From Phanerodontia chrysosporium (lineage: Eukaryota > Basidiomycota > Agaricomycetes > Polyporales > Phanerochaetaceae), in assembly GCA_001910725.1 (NCBI GenBank), contig MJGA01000005.1, positions 1,550,001 through 1,614,000 of the forward strand: 64,000 nucleotides of DNA, in the 5' to 3' direction. A program made the position numbers and the translations under genes. The notes under the pieces are model-generated. The model searched no databases, had not been told where the DNA came from, and saw only the letters and a program-made list of their open reading frames with translations. This document shows, one piece after another, positions 21,178-33,742 of the stretch (position 1 is the first letter of the stretch; each line of letters begins with the position of its first letter).

Positions 21178-24100
21178 CTACCCAGTGAAGACACGGATGA
21201 TGAGGTATAGCGTGGATCCCGTGAATCTCTATACAGCAAGTGTTAGGATTGAGACCGAGATTCGAAGGGTTCCCGATACATACTATGATACTCGTCAACG
21301 CCACGAATGCGAGGATGAACGTCATGTAAGCCTTCGTCCTCGAGAGCGTGTCATTCTCCGAGAAGGTCGACGCAGGATCTCCGCCACCGAGTATGGCAGC
21401 CAATAGCACGCCCTGAACAGGACGAGTGAGTCACGAGGGACACACTGTTCCCGGAAAAACTTACATTCGACAGCACCCAGCACAGCAGCACATTCGTGCG
21501 CACGCTGGCATAGTAGTCGCGCGCGGCTTGTTCGCGATCGAACGTGTGCGCGCCGGGCTCCTCGGGGACGGGCTTGCGGTCGCGCAAGTTCGCGAGGCTC
21601 TCCTCGTACATCTCGTTCGCATCTGCGCCGTCCGCGAGCACCTCGACGTCGACCTGATTCAGCGGGTTTTGTGTCACCGCGCCGAGGTCGAGCGGTGGTT
21701 GCTCGGTGTGTTGCTTTGTGCCCCACGAGATCTGCGTGAGAGGGCGGGAGACGGTCAGTGCCGGAGCGATGCGAACAATCAAGGGCTGCGCACGTCGTCG
21801 AGGTTGCAGAACGCGAAGACATTCAGGATGTTGACGTATGTTGGTGAGAGGAGCATGTACGGAATGAAACTTGTGAGCATGTGCCACGGGTCAAATGACA
21901 GTATGCTCGAGACGAAGTAGACTATTTGGAATACGTTAGCTTGTTGATAAAGTAAATGATGGGCGCACATACCGCCATAGGTCGCGATGATACTGAAGAG
22001 CATAATGCTATAAGCGCCACCCCCTTGGTTCGACGCCGCGATCGCACACATCACTGCGCAGAAGAGCATGTAGCACATGAGAAGCGCGAAGCTCAGTGCA
22101 AGGATCTTGTATTTCCATGGCGCCCTACGAAACAGGTGCTCATCAGCGGCGGCTTTCGAGAAGTGCAGTGTGCCGGTGACTCACGCTTTGGGTTTGTTGC
22201 CCATAGAGAGAAGGAATGCTGCGACGATGAGCCCTGCCATCCAATACTGGATGAAGGCGTTGAGATACGATATGAACTTGATACTCGGGAACTGCGTCTC
22301 CAATGAAGATGTCAGGATGACCTTCTCAGATTGTCAGTCATGCTCTGCAGATGTGCCAGCATAGCACTTACGAAGAACAAGTAGAAATTCCCCTACAAAC
22401 CACCGAATCAGCAACAAACTCACAGATATTTAGGGTAACACGCACGATCCCGAACCAGCTCGCGACGAGGTTGATCACGTTGTACAGCGTCTCGAGTAAG
22501 AGCGCAGCCTTCCGCCCGGCGGTGTGCCCGCTGCGAAGCACCTGCCCGACGTGGGCGACCGCGTACGTTGCAGCGAAGAACGAGCCGTTAAGCCAGCGCC
22601 GCCGCTGGCTGATAAACTCGGGAAGCGCATCGGGCACGTCCGTCTCGCCGATCGCGGACTTGACGTACTTGAGGATCCAGTTCGAGTTTGCCTTCGCGAC
22701 CAGCTCGAAGCATAGGATGCGCTGGGAGGCCAAAGTGTAAGTTCATGCGCGTTGGTGGACGAGAAACGCCGCCTAAGCTTACATCTTCTGCGAGGTCTGT
22801 GCATTTGTCAATGACCTGACCCGTAAAAGTATGCTTGCTAGAGACTTACACATATTTGAGGTGAATATGTCCGTATCGCGGCCGTGCATAGCTTCCCCCT
22901 TGAAGTACGACGCAAGTGGGCCAGTCCCCGTCTTATCGTTCTGCAATGCTATGTAGCGATAGGCCGAGAATGCACCTGGCTACACGAACGAATCAGAACT
23001 GAATGAGGCCTTATTTAGCCGCAAAGACATACCAAAACGCTGATGTACCCAAAGAGCGACTCCGTGGGTTTGTCGAGGATGTTCGTGATTTTGTACTCGA
23101 AGTTCTGGGCCGCGACTAATAATCCTTAAGCAAATGCTTGATGTATCTGAATAAATGGACTTACCGAGTGGGTTAATCAATGACCTCCAATGTCGGCCCT
23201 TGTACGCTGCGATCTCGCCACATGCGCCTCCGACATTCGAGTTCAGGTCGAAAGTCTTCCAGAGGTGGTATATACTCTTGGGGCCGGGCATGGTACCGAC
23301 GTCGAGCAGCACACACACGTTCGGCTGGAGGAGGGAGCCAAACGCATTGAAGAACCAGCGGTGCGAGTTGATCTTCTTTTGGTTGCGCTCCTTCATGCAG
23401 AAGAGAATTTGTGTCGGCACGATGCCCTTGTCAGGGTAGCGCAGGTGCATGTTCGGGTCGAGCCCGAAGGACGTTGTGTACTCGAACAAGTGCGCAGTGA
23501 CAGTCTTGTTGTTGATTGCGCCTTTCATGTGGTCACCCGGCTGGTACACACCGAGCAGCGTCAGCACGTCGAGCACGCGCGGATGCACCTTCTTGCGTCC
23601 GTCTGCTACAATGCACACGACGACCTTCTTCCATGAGTCTGGCCCCCATGTGCGCGAGTTCTTGCGCGTGCAAAGATGTGAGATATTGCGCATCACACCG
23701 TAGAGTGTGCGGCAGAAGAGAACCTCGTCCTCCTACGAGACACATTGAGTATATGCTGGTATTATGCGGAGAAATGTACCTACATTATACATGGTGATGA
23801 CGATGAAGAGCTCTGTCGTGCGCCCCAGCTCGTTCTGCCTCAGGAAAAATCCCCGCTTCTCGAACTCATCAGGATCGCAGGTTACAGCCGTATACCGCGT
23901 CTTCGTCATCTCGCTCTTCTCCTCGTAGCGCACGCCGCCGACTACGGGCAGAATCTTGACAAGTTTCGGCGGAACGGGTAGGTCGACGACAAGGTTGCCG
24001 TTTGTGAGTCGCACCGCCTTTTTGAGCTTCTTGTGCCGCCGCTGCACGCGTCCAACGGGGGCAGGTCCGAAGTGGCGCGTCGGTAGCGGCGAGGTCGGCA

Positions 24101-24842
24101 TCGTGCCTTCCAGTGTCGAGCTGTTCGACGATGACAGCGAGGACTTTTCGGGATCAGTGCCGCCAAAGCGTGTTGTGTACGAGACCCAGGAGTACGGCCG
24201 AAGGCCCTCTGTGACATCTTCATCCTGATCGCCAAAGTAATCCTCGGAGCCCTGCTCCTCGTCTGGGACGCGTCGGTAGCGCGGGGTGTCTCGCGCAGGT
24301 GTCGGGGAGCGGGAAGCACCCGTCGCGTATGCTTCTGCGTCGTTCGTGTAGGTCAGCACAGGAAGCGGAAGCGTGGACTGCTGGCCGTCGATTGCGGAAG
24401 CGAAGCGGTACGCAATGCTCCGCGAATCGCGAGAGCCATCCGCGAACGGGTCGTCCTTCTCGTCGTATTCGGACTGGCTGCCATTGACGCGTCGTACCTC
24501 GCTAAGCGAGTGCTCGGTAAACTTGCTGTTTGCGTTCGAGGGCGCTGAGTCGCCCGTAAGCGTTGTGGAGACGGATTGTCTGTCCGAGCCTTCCTCAGAG
24601 GCTTCAGGGACCGTGGCGAGGTTGGTTTGCATTGTTCTGCTCGGGGAAATACGTTGTACGAGGGTATTAGAAATCTGTGAGAATGCGTTGTTCAGCATGC
24701 TGCCGTATGTCGCGGTTCTGTTGGATAGCGGAGTGTAGTTTGTGTTCTGAGCGGTGTTCTGGCCATGGTCATAGTCGTAATCGTAGTCATAGTCGTAGCC
24801 GTCGGACTCAGAGTCTTCGTGAGGATGATGGTAGGAGGCCAT
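21178..24842 (-). CDS. Chitin synthase (GT2, class I-III type)
   Basis: Plasma-membrane enzyme polymerising UDP-GlcNAc into chitin. The N-terminal 300 residues are low complexity and open with a (Asp-Tyr) tract, [15 protein letters not shown]. The catalytic region follows: [44 protein letters not shown], and [14 protein letters not shown] with the QRRRW product-binding motif. The C-terminus has several membrane segments. The last splice joins FVALTSII to [20 protein letters not shown] at 21178. About nine or ten exons are needed. An ATG three codons upstream (24851) is an alternative start. The exact class cannot be decided by eye. Confidence 0.92.
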
Positions 24843-25431
24843 TTTGAGCAAGGGTCATGAAAGCTTTCGCCAGGCGAAGCGGCAACGGAGGGTCTGTGCG
24901 TCGAGCGCAAGCCGAAACCCAACACGCTGCGGCAGGTGACCGGGGTCACATCAGTCACGACGCGCTACTCACGTGACCGCGAGACGACTCCTCGCCACGA
25001 AATATCCGCGCGGTCTTGAGTCTTGAACCGCCAAAAATATCTGCTAAAAAGTTAGGAGCATAATTAGAGCCTTTGCACGCCTGCAACCGCTACAGTGACT
25101 CGAGCAGCACTCTTGAGCTTGAGCTTGAAATCTAGAAATCCTGAGGCCTTCGAGTTCAGTGTCACCTTCGTGGCGCTAGTATGTTTCCCACGCTGATCGA
25201 ATACTTACAGGAGAGACGCCGCACAGCACTCGTGGATTCGCATCTCGCCTTCCGACATTCCGTCGCGGCTCGTTAGAAGTACTGAACTCAAATTAAAGGG
25301 GAAAAATGCATAGATCCGAGGAGGTACGTCTGCTGACTTAGTCCAGCATTTCATTGATAACCTCATAAACCGTCCCGGAGCAGACTACACCCTCTCGCGG
25401 ACTTGCTGGTTGGTCTGCAGTCGAAGATTAC
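24843..25431. other. Intergenic region
   Basis: About 590 bp upstream of chitin synthase and of the DUF6535 fragment. Possible extra 5' coding sequence of the DUF6535 gene (reading WSAVEDY just before 25432) lies at its right edge; otherwise nothing recognised. Confidence 0.45.
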
Positions 25432-25692
25432 ATGCAAGGGCACGACGGAGGAAGAATGAAGGATCATGCTGATGACGTCGATGCGCTGCTGGTCTTTGTA
25501 AGTGCCTTTCCCTGTGCATCCTCCGGGTGACGTGTGCAGAATAGCACGATACCAGGCTGGCCTGTTTTCTGCGGTCCTCTCTGCTTTCCTTGTCGTCACC
25601 TTTACTCTCCTACAAAGCGATAACTCCCAGACAACTGTTGCACTACTCACGCGCATTACCATGCAACTGGACAACATACTTGACCCACAACA
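25432..25692 (+). pseudogene. 5' fragment of a DUF6535 membrane-protein gene
   Basis: Two exons, 25432-25497 (MKDHADDVDALLVF at its end) and 25556 onward (AGLFSAVLSAFLVVTFTLLQ), reproduce the N-terminal half of the DUF6535 domain: the D-x-LLVFAGLFSAVL helix and the first transmembrane segment, then LLTRITMQLDNILDPQ. The matching second half (WVNSLWFVSLVLSLSAAFFG) starts only at 33758. The gene is therefore split by the Helitron-like element. The coding frame may extend a few codons upstream of 25432. Confidence 0.8.
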
Positions 25693-25721
25693 TCAGGCCC
25701 TCCAGCCACGTGTCTGGCAAG

Positions 25722-25739
25722 GCCGGCGTTACCGCCGGC
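25722..25739. repeat. 7-bp all-GC hairpin near the element end
   Basis: GCCGGCG-TTAC-CGCCGGC is a perfect stem of seven G/C pairs with a four-base loop. It sits between the putative CTGA terminus and the inverted repeat, as the subterminal hairpin of a Helitron 3' end would, although the 29-nt distance to the terminus is longer than usual. Confidence 0.75.
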
Positions 25740-25743
25740 GGAA

Positions 25744-25756
25744 ACCTTGCTTGTGC
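25744..25756 (+). repeat. Left copy of 13-bp inverted repeat
   Basis: ACCTTGCTTGTGC is exactly the reverse complement of 33743-33755. The match stops abruptly on both sides. Confidence 0.85.
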
Positions 25757-25835
25757 GATTTGTATGCGAATCTCTACGTTTGATTACTTATCTTCGAGCG
25801 TACATAAACAACAGATAATATTGAAGCTCTACAAT

Positions 25836-26924
25836 CTACGTGCGACGTGATTTTTTGGTCGGAGACTCGACAGGGTTAGTAAGGCTGAAGCGTTTGAGCT
25901 TCGTTCTCGGTGGACTGCCCGCAGCTCGAGGGGGCGGTGGAATTAGAACCGATATATTGACGACGTCGGCAGAGTATGAGTCAGTTTCGGGCTTCGCGGG
26001 TTGATCCTTCGGCTTGCCAATGGACCAGTGGCTGAGGGTGAACCGTACGACGACGAGTGCTTCGCGCAGTTGTGCTTCATAGTCGCAAGGTCGTATGAGC
26101 TGACCGTCGGTGTCGAACGCGGGGATCGGGTTCGCACGGTGCGTATTCTTCATCTCTTCCAGCTCTTTTGTGATGTCGTCGTTGTCTCTTGGCCAGCCTT
26201 CGAGTGTGAATTCGAATGGTATAGCATCTGGGTGTACATTAGAGACGAGGCATCGATTGCGTATCATAATAATAGTCTTACCTTCCTCGGGGACTTCGCC
26301 GTTGTCATTGGTGGGGTCACTTTTTGGCTTCGGCTGGAAAGAATGAGATGCCATGATCTCAAAAGGTACGAAGAATTTGCTTACCTCCCATGGGTGATGC
26401 TTGAACTTGACACGCAAGTTTGCATCGACGTTGAGATTTTCACCAGTAAGTTCCTTGTCAAATATGCCGTTTACGGCCGTCCATCCCGGTGTGCGCTTGC
26501 TTTCTACAAGCTTCAGCATGTTCGACATGAAGTGCTCGAAATCACCTGAAGACTTGAAGACGGCAGGTTCGGGAGGGTCCGCCAAGGCGGAGAGCTTGAG
26601 GTCCTTGAGTTTTTTGGTGAAGCGGTCGTTCTTGTCCCAGCGCGCGTTCGCTTGCATGCGGAAGTTCGTGCCCGAAAGTTTCACGACCATGCTGAAGATC
26701 TGGGCATCGGGGAGCTCGGGGCGTTGGTGTTTCTTGGGGTCATTATTGTAGGCTTCTAGTGCTTTGGCGTAGGCCTCTGCGTCTGCGGCTGAAGTTGCGA
26801 AGTCGCGGTTCCTGTCTCTGACCCAGCCTACACGCAATTGTAGGTTGTTGAGAGGTTGGCCGAGGTAGAGGGAGTCAGGGTCGTGGAGGAGGTCCTTGCG
26901 GGTTGCAGAAAGGTTGACAGACAT
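25836..26924 (-). CDS. Unknown protein carried inside the Helitron-like element
   Basis: The frame starting MSVNLSATRKDLLHDPD is open to 25836 but contains two clear in-frame introns, 26334-26384 (51 nt) and 26228-26281 (54 nt). The spliced protein is about 327 aa. It has no signal peptide or membrane helix, many charged residues, and a basic Pro/Ser-rich tail (SPPRTKLKRF, PTKKSRR) suggesting nuclear location. I recognise no domain. It is divergent from the Rep-helicase gene, about 170 bp apart, and the frame is undamaged. It may be a captured host gene or an accessory gene of the element. An upstream ATG at 26975 is less likely. Confidence 0.7.
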   Translation of the reverse strand: MSVNLSATRKDLLHDPDSLYLGQPLNNLQLRVGWVRDRNRDFATSAADAEAYAKALEAYNNDPKKHQRPELPDAQIFSMVVKLSGTNFRMQANARWDKNDRFTKKLKDLKLSALADPPEPAVFKSSGDFEHFMSNMLKLVESKRTPGWTAVNGIFDKELTGENLNVDANLRVKFKHHPWEVSKFFVPFEIMASHSFQPKPKSDPTNDNGEVPEEGKTIIMIRNRCLVSNVHPDAIPFEFTLEGWPRDNDDITKELEEMKNTHRANPIPAFDTDGQLIRPCDYEAQLREALVVVRFTLSHWSIGKPKDQPAKPETDSYSADVVNISVLIPPPPRAAGSPPRTKLKRFSLTNPVESPTKKSRRT

Positions 26925-27095
26925 GACAGGTAAGTTGGTGGGGTGTGGTACGGGATTGAAGCATACGGACTTCACCTTTTGTTGCCGTAGTAGGGTTGTG
27001 TGTCATTTTCGGGAATGTGGTCGAAAATGCAGGAAATTGTCAGGATAAATGGTGGATGCGTCATGACGCGGCAGGACTGTGGTGGAGCGTGAGCC

Positions 27096-30000
27096 ATGGT
27101 GTTCGACGTTCGTGTATCGCGCGACTCAACTGCATGTCTTGACCTCTTGCTTGCTTTCCTCGACCTGCGTGGAATGACTTCATTAATCCTTGAACTACGA
27201 AAGCTCACCGTCAATGAAATACTTGAAGCAGCTCGCCAGAGCGGCATCGAAGTCCCCCGTGCCCATCAGTCACCGAAAGAGAAGCTCATTTCTTGGCTGT
27301 CCTTGCAGTGTTCACCTCGCTTGGAAGATATTGTTCAGAGCATTGTCACGGAGCGGTTTGCCAGAAGGAATGAACGACAACGGGAGAAACGACGACGAAG
27401 GGCGGAGGAGCAGAGGCGGAGGCGACAAGCGCGTCGATTGGAGGAACACCGTCGAGCTGAGGCGCCTGCTCGGGACATTTCAAAGTACCTGGACCTTCCT
27501 GACACGCATCGACTTCACGACTGCTACGCTGCTTATTATCATGCTACGTCAAATGCAGCATTTCGACAACTCGTATGCGCTGTATGTGCCCGAGAACTGG
27601 GTGTCCGCGAGAGTCAGATCAAGATCCTCCCATTACAGCATCTTCCTCACCGTGAACGTCTCGTTCCTCGGTCTCCTCATCGTGAACATACACTTTTTGA
27701 GGGAGCACTCCTAGAGCCTCGTGGTGTTGTGACTCAGGATGAAGGTGTCGTTGTCCAAGTATGCCGTGAGTGCCTTCAAAGTCTCGAGGCATCCGGTGAT
27801 AATCCCCCTGCAATGTCACTTGCCAATGACATGTGGATCGGACCTGTCCCTTGGGAGCTCGAAGTTCTCACTCTACCGGAACAGATGCTCATTGCGCTGC
27901 TCTATCCCGCGTCTATGTCTTCAAGCTATATCCTCGGGGCCGTAAGGTCGGACCTGACGGGACTGCAGAATCTCTTCAGCGTGGGATGAAGGGCACGGTG
28001 AGCACCTACTCGTTGGATCCTCAGGGCATCGCCTCTATGCTAGAAGGCCGTCTGATGCCTCGCCCTCCTGCAATTCTGTCCGCAGTGCTATCTATCACCT
28101 TCATTGGACGCCGAAAACTGGACGCGAAGTACTGGTTGCAGCACAGCTTCCGAGTTCGTCGTGATGTGGTGCGCCGCGCACTTGTCTGGCTGAAGCAAAA
28201 CAATCCGAAGTATTACGGCGACATACAGGTCGACGAGCAGCGGTTGGCTTCGTTACCAGAAGATGACGTACCGATTGAAGTTGAAGCTATCGTCCGACAA
28301 AACATGGATGACGGCCTAGTCGACCAGGAAAGTGAAGGCTATGTGCCTGAAGACGACGACGACAACGCCGATTTGTCAGGTAAGTTAGGAGTGAATTATT
28401 AACTCTTGCGTACTCAATGCCTGTAAGATATCGAGGGCGATGGGCCGGAGGACCAGCACATGTCGACGGTATCACATGGTGAACATAATAGGGACTCGAT
28501 AACGGCGGCTGCTGCCAGTCTGACAGACAACGTCTCTGCTGGAGACAGAGGTAAGCTGATATTCCTATGCATATTCCGGTCTGCATCTCTCGGCTGATAC
28601 ATATGATCTGTAGATCCTGGAGTGATACCTCTTCATATTTCCGGTGGTGTCGACACAGATGGGACGGAGCTGAACGCAACAGAACTCATGCGCTGGGGTC
28701 TCGCAAACTTATGGGATGATAGCCATGAGGGCGGTTATGCTATCCGTTATGGTGCGCAGCCAGTCAGTGACTATGGGCCCAGTCGTCATGCTCGCTACCT
28801 TGCTGCTAGGCACTGGTCTGGGCCGAGATCTAATCCAGAAGGACCGCATGGTGTTGCGCCATCTAGGAATGATGACGATTCGCCCGAAGCTGACAGCAAG
28901 AACTTCTTCGAGATGGCTTTCCCATGTCTCTTTCCATATGGATGTGGGGGTATTGAAGCCCAGCGGCGTGTCGAAGTTGACTTCATAGAGCATGTGCGAT
29001 GGTGTCTGCAATATCATGATCGTCGCTTTCGCAGAGACGAGCGGTTTCCATTTGTCACGTTCGGGATCCAGCAACGTCGGGAAGTCCTTGGTTCAGCACG
29101 TCTGCAGATGCGTCGAAGAGATTTCAGCCGGGCAGCTGAACTGATATCTTCAATCACTGTGGAACACATGCGAGAGGCTGAACGTGAAGAAGCTGCAGGT
29201 CTCCCCATCTCAAACCCCGCCATCCGAATGCTACAACGGCATGTTCATGCGACAGCTCGCCGAGTGCAAGGGTCTGATTCCTCACGAACGTGCCTTCGGA
29301 GTCAAATATGGTCGACAAATGCTCTGTTAGGTCCTGCGAGTGTTTGGCTCACAATCAACTTGTCTGATCTCCATGAGCCGAGCATGCAAGTGCTCGCAGG
29401 AGAAGAGATAGATCTCGACAACTTCTGTGCAGCTGCTGGTCCGGATGCTCAGCAACGAGCGAGGAATGTAGCTGCTGATCCATATGCCGCTGCGAAGTAC
29501 TTTCATCTTACAATCCGTGCGATTCTGGAGGCTCTATTCCAAGTGAAGGTCACGCCATTCCGTGTGCTCTCGGGTATGGGTGCCATCGGTGAAATTGCAG
29601 CATACTTCGGGACGGTGGAATCGCAGAATCGTGGCTCCTTACATCTACATATACTCATCTGGCTCAAGAACACACCATCTCCAGACGAATTAGTTGAATA
29701 CCTCAAGTCTGACGACTTTCGTAAGAAGGTCCTAGCCTTCATACGTGCCAACATACGGGCCTATCTACCGGGCCTTGAATCTGTCGAATCCGTGAAAAAC
29801 ATACCAAAGAGTAAAGCAGTTGCATACAGCCGTCCCCCAAAACCTGGCTCTGTAAACTATGAGGAACAGCTACGAGAGATCGAGCTACGCGTCGCGCGGA
29901 CCGAACAAGTCCACAAATGTAAGCCTCGCCGCTGCCAGTTCCCAAATAAGCATGGGCGTATTGTATGCAAGCGGAGAGCACCGTTTCCATGTGCCTTGGA

Positions 30001-33000
30001 CGACTACGTGAACGAGGATGGGGAGTGGGGCCCAAAACGGCTGTACGGAATGGTCAACGCATGGAATCCTGCGATCACAGTGAACTGTCGGTGCAACAAT
30101 GACATCAAATTCTTGACGAGCGGCCGGGAGACTCGTAACATCACCTTCTACATCACGAGCTACACGGCGAAGAAGCAAGGGAAGGCATACAATTTGTCTG
30201 CAGTACTCAGTCGTGGATTTGTATACCACCAGGAGCATCCGAACCCGGCATACATCGGTAGCCTGCAGGAAAATCAGCGTTTATTACTGAGCCGACTAGT
30301 TAATAGCATCAATCGCGAACAGGAGATAGCGGCACCGATGGTCATATCATATCTCATGGGCTGGGGCGACACGTATCGGTCGCACTCGTATACGCCAGTG
30401 TATTGGTCCTCTTTCGTGAGAGAGTTGATCCAAACGTGCGGGAATCTCCGCTCTGGCACTTCGGAGACTATTACTCGAGATGAACTGCATGAGGATGGCT
30501 TTGTAAGGTTTGCTTTAACTCGGACCTAAAGATGTACTGACCTTGGTGTCACATAGGATGATACAGGAGAGGCAGTGACCGCTGACATGACATCACATGG
30601 CGAAGTCTTCGAGAAGAGCCAGGTGACGGACTACCGTTGCCGGGGTCCTGAGCTGGAAAACATGTCAGTGCTCGATTTCTTCACGCACACATATGAAGAA
30701 GATATACGGAAGCGGCGGCGACCCTCACGTGCGGAATCAGAGAACATAGACCATGACAGCAATGCTGAAGACACCGACTCCGAAACCGACGGGGAAATGT
30801 CGCACCCTATGATTAGATGTGGACGTCGTCGTCATCTTCGGTCACGGTATTTGTCTAGCCATCCTAAAGCTGATGTTAAGCAGCGGGTCTTGCGAAGATC
30901 AGGTCATCGCAACCTGCCAAACTTTGTTGGTCAGTGGTTCCCGTCACGCAGTGATCCAATGACGTACCCGTTCTATTGCGCCTCGATGCTCATGCTCCTG
31001 AAGCCATGGCGAAATCTTGCAGAGGACCTTAAATCAAGCAGTCGTACATGGGCAGAAGAATTTACATTGTTCATGGAGCATGCCTCTGAAGATATACAGC
31101 GAATCGTGGCCGGACTTGAATACTACCATGACTGTCGAGTAGCGGCTAGGGCATCCCGTGACACCGATGAAGCTCCTGAAGATGACTTCGATGCGGCAGT
31201 GCAGGAACACTTATCTCGACAGCAACATGATATCGAAGACCCAGAATTGGGCGAGATCATTGCATCAGGAAACACAGGCATGTCAGAAGAAGGGTTGCAG
31301 GATTTCATAAGCTCTCAGACGACACACCGTGATCAGATATACGCTCGGATCGCCATACAGTGTGGTCGAGACGCCGGCATATTCCGCGATGTCGAGAACG
31401 AGTGGAATATCAACGAAGATCGTGCAAGAACAGCGCGCCCAGGCAATTTCGAGCAACTGTACGAGTGGATGCAACAAATGGCTCGTGATGTGGAACAGCA
31501 GAACACTCAAGGACTCACTATTGGAGGACCGGCGACTGGCGACGAGGCACTGGATCAAAGACCAAGCGTGACGCAAGTCCATTGTAGCGGATACAACGAC
31601 GACGACGAGGGTAGTAGCTCGGACGAAGACGACTTCCCTGATGTTATCCACCTTGCTCCGCCTGGAAGAGGGGATGGACTTATGTTCGCCAATCCTGGGG
31701 AGCTGCGAGACGATCAGTTCCGAGCATATGACATTATACGATGGCACTTGCAGCATACCGTGGCAGGTCGAGAGCCTCCTCCGTTACGGATGATTCTGTA
31801 TGGCGAAGGCGGAACTGGCAAGTCAAAAGTCATCCAAACGGTGACAGAAGAATTTCATCGCCTGGGTGTAGCGTATATGCTCGTCAAGAGTGCGTATACA
31901 GGGGTGGCAGCTTCACTTATAGACGGGAAGACTACACATACCATCGGCGCGCTTAGTGTCAAGGACCCGAGTCGTTTGACAGAACCGCAACGGGCTGTTC
32001 TTCAGATGTTTTGGCGAACAAAGCGGTATCTCGTCCTAGACGAGTATGGCATGCTGGGAAAGACCTGGCTTCGGCTATTATCAAGGAACATAAGCATCGG
32101 CAAACAAGATTCGGAAGGCTACATACCTGATGAAGCTTTCGGCGGAATGAACGTCATCCTCTGTGGAGATCTTCATCAGTTCCCCCCTGTTGCTCGTCCG
32201 AAGAGCGATTACCTCTATTTCCCAACAGCGGAGGCACATGACACGGTCGACGAAAAGCTGGGAAGGGAGATCTACGAGCAGTTTGAACATGTGGTCATAT
32301 TAAAAGAGCAGATACGGGTTATCGACCCTGAGTGGCGGGATTTCCTGGTTCATCTGCGTCGCGGCGAGGTCCAACAACACCACATAAGGATGCTGAAGTC
32401 GCTCATTCTCGATCCGCGCCACAATGACGTGGACTTCGACGACCCGACATGGCGAATGCTGTCCTTGTCACGCCACGACATGCCGTACGTCAGCAGTGGA
32501 ACGAGCTTGCTGCACGCAAGGCATGCAAGCGTGGAGGTCATCAGCTCTTCATATGTCCTGCGGAGGACACAGTCGTTACTCGTGGATGTGCCCCGAGACC
32601 GCCCACTCTAGCTGAAAAGTACGCAATCGCCGCCAGGATGAAGTCAGAACAGAAACGCAGACGCAAAGACTTGCCTTGGCATGTGGAGCTCGCGAAGGGA
32701 ATGAAAGTCTTGGTGACTACCAACATCGAGACCGATCTCGATGTCACAAACGGAGCACGCGGCGAAATCGTCGACATTATCTTACACCCCAATGAGCCCC
32801 CGATTCCGGATACCAGCATTGTTCGTTTGAAGTACTTACCTGCGTACATTTTGGTGCGCATGGAACGAACGCGCGCTTCAAGACTTGCGACCTTAGACGA
32901 AGGAGTTATACCGGTGGTACCTATCGAGATGTCAATGCGTATTCGGTTGCAACGCAGCGGACGTACCATTCACCGGACCGTCAGACGAAGGCAATTTCCT

Positions 33001-33327
33001 GTCACCGCTGCGTACGCGTACACAGATTACCGTGCGCAGGGACAAACGATAGGACATGTCATCGTCGATATTGCCAAGCCACCGACGGGGACTCTGTCAC
33101 TGTTCAACCTGTATGTCGCGCTGTCGAGAAGTTCCGGAAGGCAAACAATTCGGCTTCTCCGGGATTTCGATGCTCGCCTGTTCAGACAGAACCACGACGC
33201 TGAGTTACTACTTGAAGATGAACGACTGGAGCGCCTAAACGAGCGTACCAGGCAATGGTGGATCCAAACGGGGGGTGAAGAGAGAATGCGCGCTGCGCGT
33301 GCGCAGAGCCAGGGGACTGAGAGGTGA
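27096..33327 (+). CDS. Helitron Rep-helicase transposase (two apparent frameshifts)
   Basis: Order of parts: a basic coiled N-terminus; a DUF6570-like block (CAVCARELGV, SLANDMWIG, LTLPEQMLIALLYP); the Rep domain with FPCLFPYGCGG, the HUH motif in NRGSLHLHILIW (about 29630) and a Tyr pair in FYITSYTAKK (about 30145); then a Pif1-type helicase with Walker A GEGGTGKS (about 31805), Walker B LVLDEYGM, CGDLHQFPPV, and C-terminal YRAQGQTIGHVIVD and YVALSRS. Introns lie near 28380-28425, 28552-28613 and 30503-30555. The frame slips by one base at 27906-27908 (LLYP to RVYVFKLYP) and at 32443-32445 (DDP to MANAVLVTPRH). Both are CCC runs, so they may be sequencing errors. The element could be autonomous if they are. 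Confidence 0.9.
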
Positions 33328-33742
33328 GGACGGTCTGCTTACAAGTTCATTTTAGACAGCGAAGCTGATCAGGTTGCACAATAGTGACGTTTCATAGATG
33401 ATTGAAGGGTCTTATATTGGAGGAAATGGACTAATACATGCTACGGCGAGGTAGCGAAGAGATAGTGTCAATAAAATCAGAGACAGTGTGGCATGCCTAC
33501 CAAAGGTCTATACCGGTAACATACACCGATTTCTGACGCAAGTATCGGAGAAGGTATCGGGAGACGAACGGGGGCCGTACAAGCCAGAACGAGAAGCTAG
33601 AAATGACGAGCAAGCGTGGTGAGAAGGGCAGGATATCGAGGGCGGAGGAAGGGAACGGTCACCTTCTGCAAAAGGGAATCAGATCACGGCATTTGCCGGT
33701 AGGACGAAAACGAGCTTCAATTATGGGGGTCCTAGAGACCTT
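33328..33742. other. Element sequence downstream of the transposase gene
   Basis: About 415 bp between the Rep-helicase stop and the right inverted repeat. A 73-codon frame at 33603 has no recognisable content. I see no hairpin comparable to that at the left end. Confidence 0.45.

Noticed and set aside
25502..25783. Continuous frame read through the left end of the element (RVWQGRRYRRRKPCL)
   Set aside because: The basic run comes from the GC hairpin of the element and departs from DUF6535 consensus right after LDPQ; it is not host coding sequence.
33597..33600. CTAG near 33597 as the Helitron 3' end for a plus-oriented element
   Set aside because: No hairpin precedes it, the next base is A rather than T, and the host frame resumes only at 33758.
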